Shown in pieces: positions 13,044 through 14,878 of a DNA stretch of 14,878 nucleotides (the first letter of the stretch is position 1; each line of letters opens with the position of its first letter). The stretch comes from Anaerolineae bacterium (GTDB lineage: Bacteria > Chloroflexota > Anaerolineae > JAADDB01): positions 1 through 14,878 of the forward strand of contig WFQT01000277.1 of assembly GCA_015486895.1 (NCBI GenBank), in the 5' to 3' direction. The notes under the pieces are model-generated. The model had not been told where the DNA came from. It did not search any database and saw only the letters and a list, made by a program, of their open reading frames with translations. A program made the translations under genes and the position numbers.

Positions 13044-14878
13044 CTACTTGTTGGCATGTATAATCCGCTTATAAATGACGACTTTGGGATTCCGGTAAGC
13101 CACTTTGAGCTTGCCTTGCCGAACTAACGTGTCAAACTTGGCGAGGCCCTCCAGCGGATATTGAATGTGCTCCAACTGGCCGACGTACACATAGCGAATA
13201 TCCAATTGCTTTATGATTTCCCAACCCCGGGCGGGATCGCTGGTTTTCCAGAACTCTTCCGCCAATATCCGCCGGGGATCAACCTGCTCATTATAGCGCT
13301 GCTCGCCGTATTGGTGCAATCCTATAAATGTGGGAAAGCCTGTAAACGAAGCAACACGCGTGCCCCCTTCCCGGTAGTAATCCAGCCGTGCCTCGGCAAC
13401 GACCGGCGTTCCCTGCACGTGCTCTTGCAGCCAGCGGATAGCGTCGTAATCATAGCGGAGCTGAATACGATGCGCAGCATCTGGCCAGGTATAAACACCC
13501 ACCGACATGTAAGCCATGCCATCTAAAGTACCAAAAGGCGGCCTTTTGCTCAGCGGTTGAGGGAAACGGTCTTTGACCCGGGCCGGTGTGCCGAGAAGAG
13601 GAAAAACCAGGCCAAAGGCCACCAACACGGCGAATATGGCTTGCCAGGTGATCCGCAGGCCCGCTGGCCAACAACGTCGCAACAGGCGCCAAATTCGTGG
13701 CATGGCTGCGGCCCCGGCCAAGGAAAGTAACACCCACGCCTGCGTGTAAAATTTGAATAGCGTGTTCATGCGCCGGAAATCGCCACCTTGCAAGTGATCT
13801 CGTAGATAGACGAACTCGACGCCGAAGAGGACGCCTAACCCTAAGGCAATGAGAAGCAGGATAACAAGCCGCTCACCGCTAACCCGGCGGCTGAAAAGGA
13901 GCAAAATAGCAATCAATAGCGGCGGTAAGAGCAACGCCGGGACGCTAAATTTCGCCCAGTAGAGCAAAACAGCGACAACCCAGGTGGCAGCGAAAAGCCA
14001 CTTCAGCGTCACAAAGCCTTCCGCAGCCTGGTGCACGAACATTTTCTGTAAACGAACCCAACGCGGCAAGCAGTCCCAGTGACGGAAAAAGCTGCGCAAC
14101 CATTTGACAATAGCGGGGCCGCCCCGGCCACCGGTCATGAACAGCCAAATGGCAGTCAGCACTAAGAAAAACCAAAGCGCCCAAATAGCTAACCACTTCC
14201 CCAGGTTGGTGTGCACCGGCAGAAAGCCAACACCGGAACTGGCAATGGGCACATAATGCTGGAAGAACGGCAAATAAAGTAAATAAGCACCGCCGCCGAT
14301 GACCGCCGCTTGCACGGTTAACAATACTGGCAAGATATTGCCCCGGGCCCGCCACTGGCGCACAAAAAGAGCCGCCATAATGAGCAAAAAGTAGGTCGGC
14401 ACGTCCCAGGTGTTAATGACGGCTAACGCCCCCAGCAAGAGCGGCAATGCTAAGAAGCGAGACAAGCCGCTGCCAATGCCGTCAGCAAACCAGCGACGGT
14501 GCCAACCAACCACGACGTTCACCGCGAAAGCAATGAACAGCAGAGTAAATGGGATGCCGATCATATGCGGGTGCAAATCGGCGAAAAGGTAGCTCCAGTA
14601 AGGAAACTCATTGATAGTATACGGTATCACCCGGCTGGGGTCCCAATAGCGATAAGGTGCCAAATGAGCGCCATGGGCCAGCAATTGCCAGAAGCCGTTC
14701 AGGGCGTGGACTGACGGCGCTAAGCCGGGTAAGTTGCTGTGAAATTGCGAATGACTCAATCGCGCCAGATTGCGCCATAATTGCAAGCCACCTTCGATAT
14801 TGCCGCAGAGAAGCAGAAAAACGCCGCCCAACACGCCGCCGGAAAGGAACAACTCGGTCCGCTGCCGCCACGACGCCG
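13044..14878 (-). CDS. Second DUF2298 / Chlor_Arch_YYY membrane protein (N-terminus outside window)
   Basis: The frame stays open to the window edge (codons for S-W-R-Q-R-T-E-L before a TTG at 14852), so the start and the YYY motif lie upstream. About 610 residues are visible. It is clearly a paralogue of the next gene: NEFPYWSYLFADLHPH matches EFPFFSYILGDMHPH, FVYLRDHLQGGDFRRMNT and FKFYTQAWVL match the second membrane block, and RYVYVGQLEHIQYP matches VDYVYVGQLE near the C-terminus. It differs where the paralogue has WDGHESQWRG: here FIGLHQYGEQRYNE, a variant His/Glu/Arg cluster. The two copies may therefore act on different substrates or work as a heteromeric pair (inference). It is the first gene of the visible minus-strand cluster; the true 5' end of the operon is not seen. 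Confidence 0.9.
   Translation of the reverse strand, partial: ASWRQRTELFLSGGVLGGVFLLLCGNIEGGLQLWRNLARLSHSQFHSNLPGLAPSVHALNGFWQLLAHGAHLAPYRYWDPSRVIPYTINEFPYWSYLFADLHPHMIGIPFTLLFIAFAVNVVVGWHRRWFADGIGSGLSRFLALPLLLGALAVINTWDVPTYFLLIMAALFVRQWRARGNILPVLLTVQAAVIGGGAYLLYLPFFQHYVPIASSGVGFLPVHTNLGKWLAIWALWFFLVLTAIWLFMTGGRGGPAIVKWLRSFFRHWDCLPRWVRLQKMFVHQAAEGFVTLKWLFAATWVVAVLLYWAKFSVPALLLPPLLIAILLLFSRRVSGERLVILLLIALGLGVLFGVEFVYLRDHLQGGDFRRMNTLFKFYTQAWVLLSLAGAAAMPRIWRLLRRCWPAGLRITWQAIFAVLVAFGLVFPLLGTPARVKDRFPQPLSKRPPFGTLDGMAYMSVGVYTWPDAAHRIQLRYDYDAIRWLQEHVQGTPVVAEARLDYYREGGTRVASFTGFPTFIGLHQYGEQRYNEQVDPRRILAEEFWKTSDPARGWEIIKQLDIRYVYVGQLEHIQYPLEGLAKFDTLVRQGKLKVAYRNPKVVIYKRIIHANK

Overview
The window looks like a piece of a Chloroflexota genome (Anaerolineae, Caldilineae or Ardenticatenia-like), probably from an environmental or thermophilic lineage. 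The evidence is the pairing of DUF2298 'YYY' membrane proteins with Agl23/TIGR03663-type GT-C proteins, a combination known mainly from Chloroflexota and some archaea. A secreted FG-GAP protein with a Thr-rich tail and moderately high GC point the same way. I make the phylum call from protein families only; no rRNA or other marker gene is present.

Layout: (1) 1-1910, plus strand, is the 3' part of a gene for a secreted FG-GAP/helical-repeat protein with a duplicated module of about 200 residues and a C-terminal tail of three 12-residue Thr-rich repeats. (2) A strong hairpin at 1974-1999 sits between convergent genes and can terminate both strands. (3) From 14878 down to 2079 all genes lie on the minus strand. 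In transcription order they are a DUF2298 protein (N-terminus outside the window), a second DUF2298 protein, a divergent GT-C-like membrane protein, an Agl23-like GT-C protein fused to a six-repeat NHL beta-propeller, a ComM/YifB-type AAA+ ATPase and an FGGY carbohydrate kinase. (4) The gaps between the membrane-protein genes (98-257 bp) and before the kinase (195 bp) carry short repeats or palindromes. No tRNA, rRNA, CRISPR array or transposase gene was seen.

Working model (inference): the four large membrane proteins form an envelope glycan-building unit. The two DUF2298 proteins and the two GT-C-like proteins would handle lipid-linked sugars at the outer face of the cytoplasmic membrane, and the NHL propeller would act as an extracytoplasmic docking surface. 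The divergent GT-C protein keeps the fold and spacing of the first outer loop but has lost the family's DE and HGP signatures, so it may be a non-catalytic partner. ComM starts 17 bp after the NHL fusion gene and is probably co-transcribed, although its known role (branch migration in natural transformation) has no obvious link to glycosylation. The FGGY kinase resembles glycerol kinase but lacks a key glycerol-binding residue, so its substrate is uncertain.
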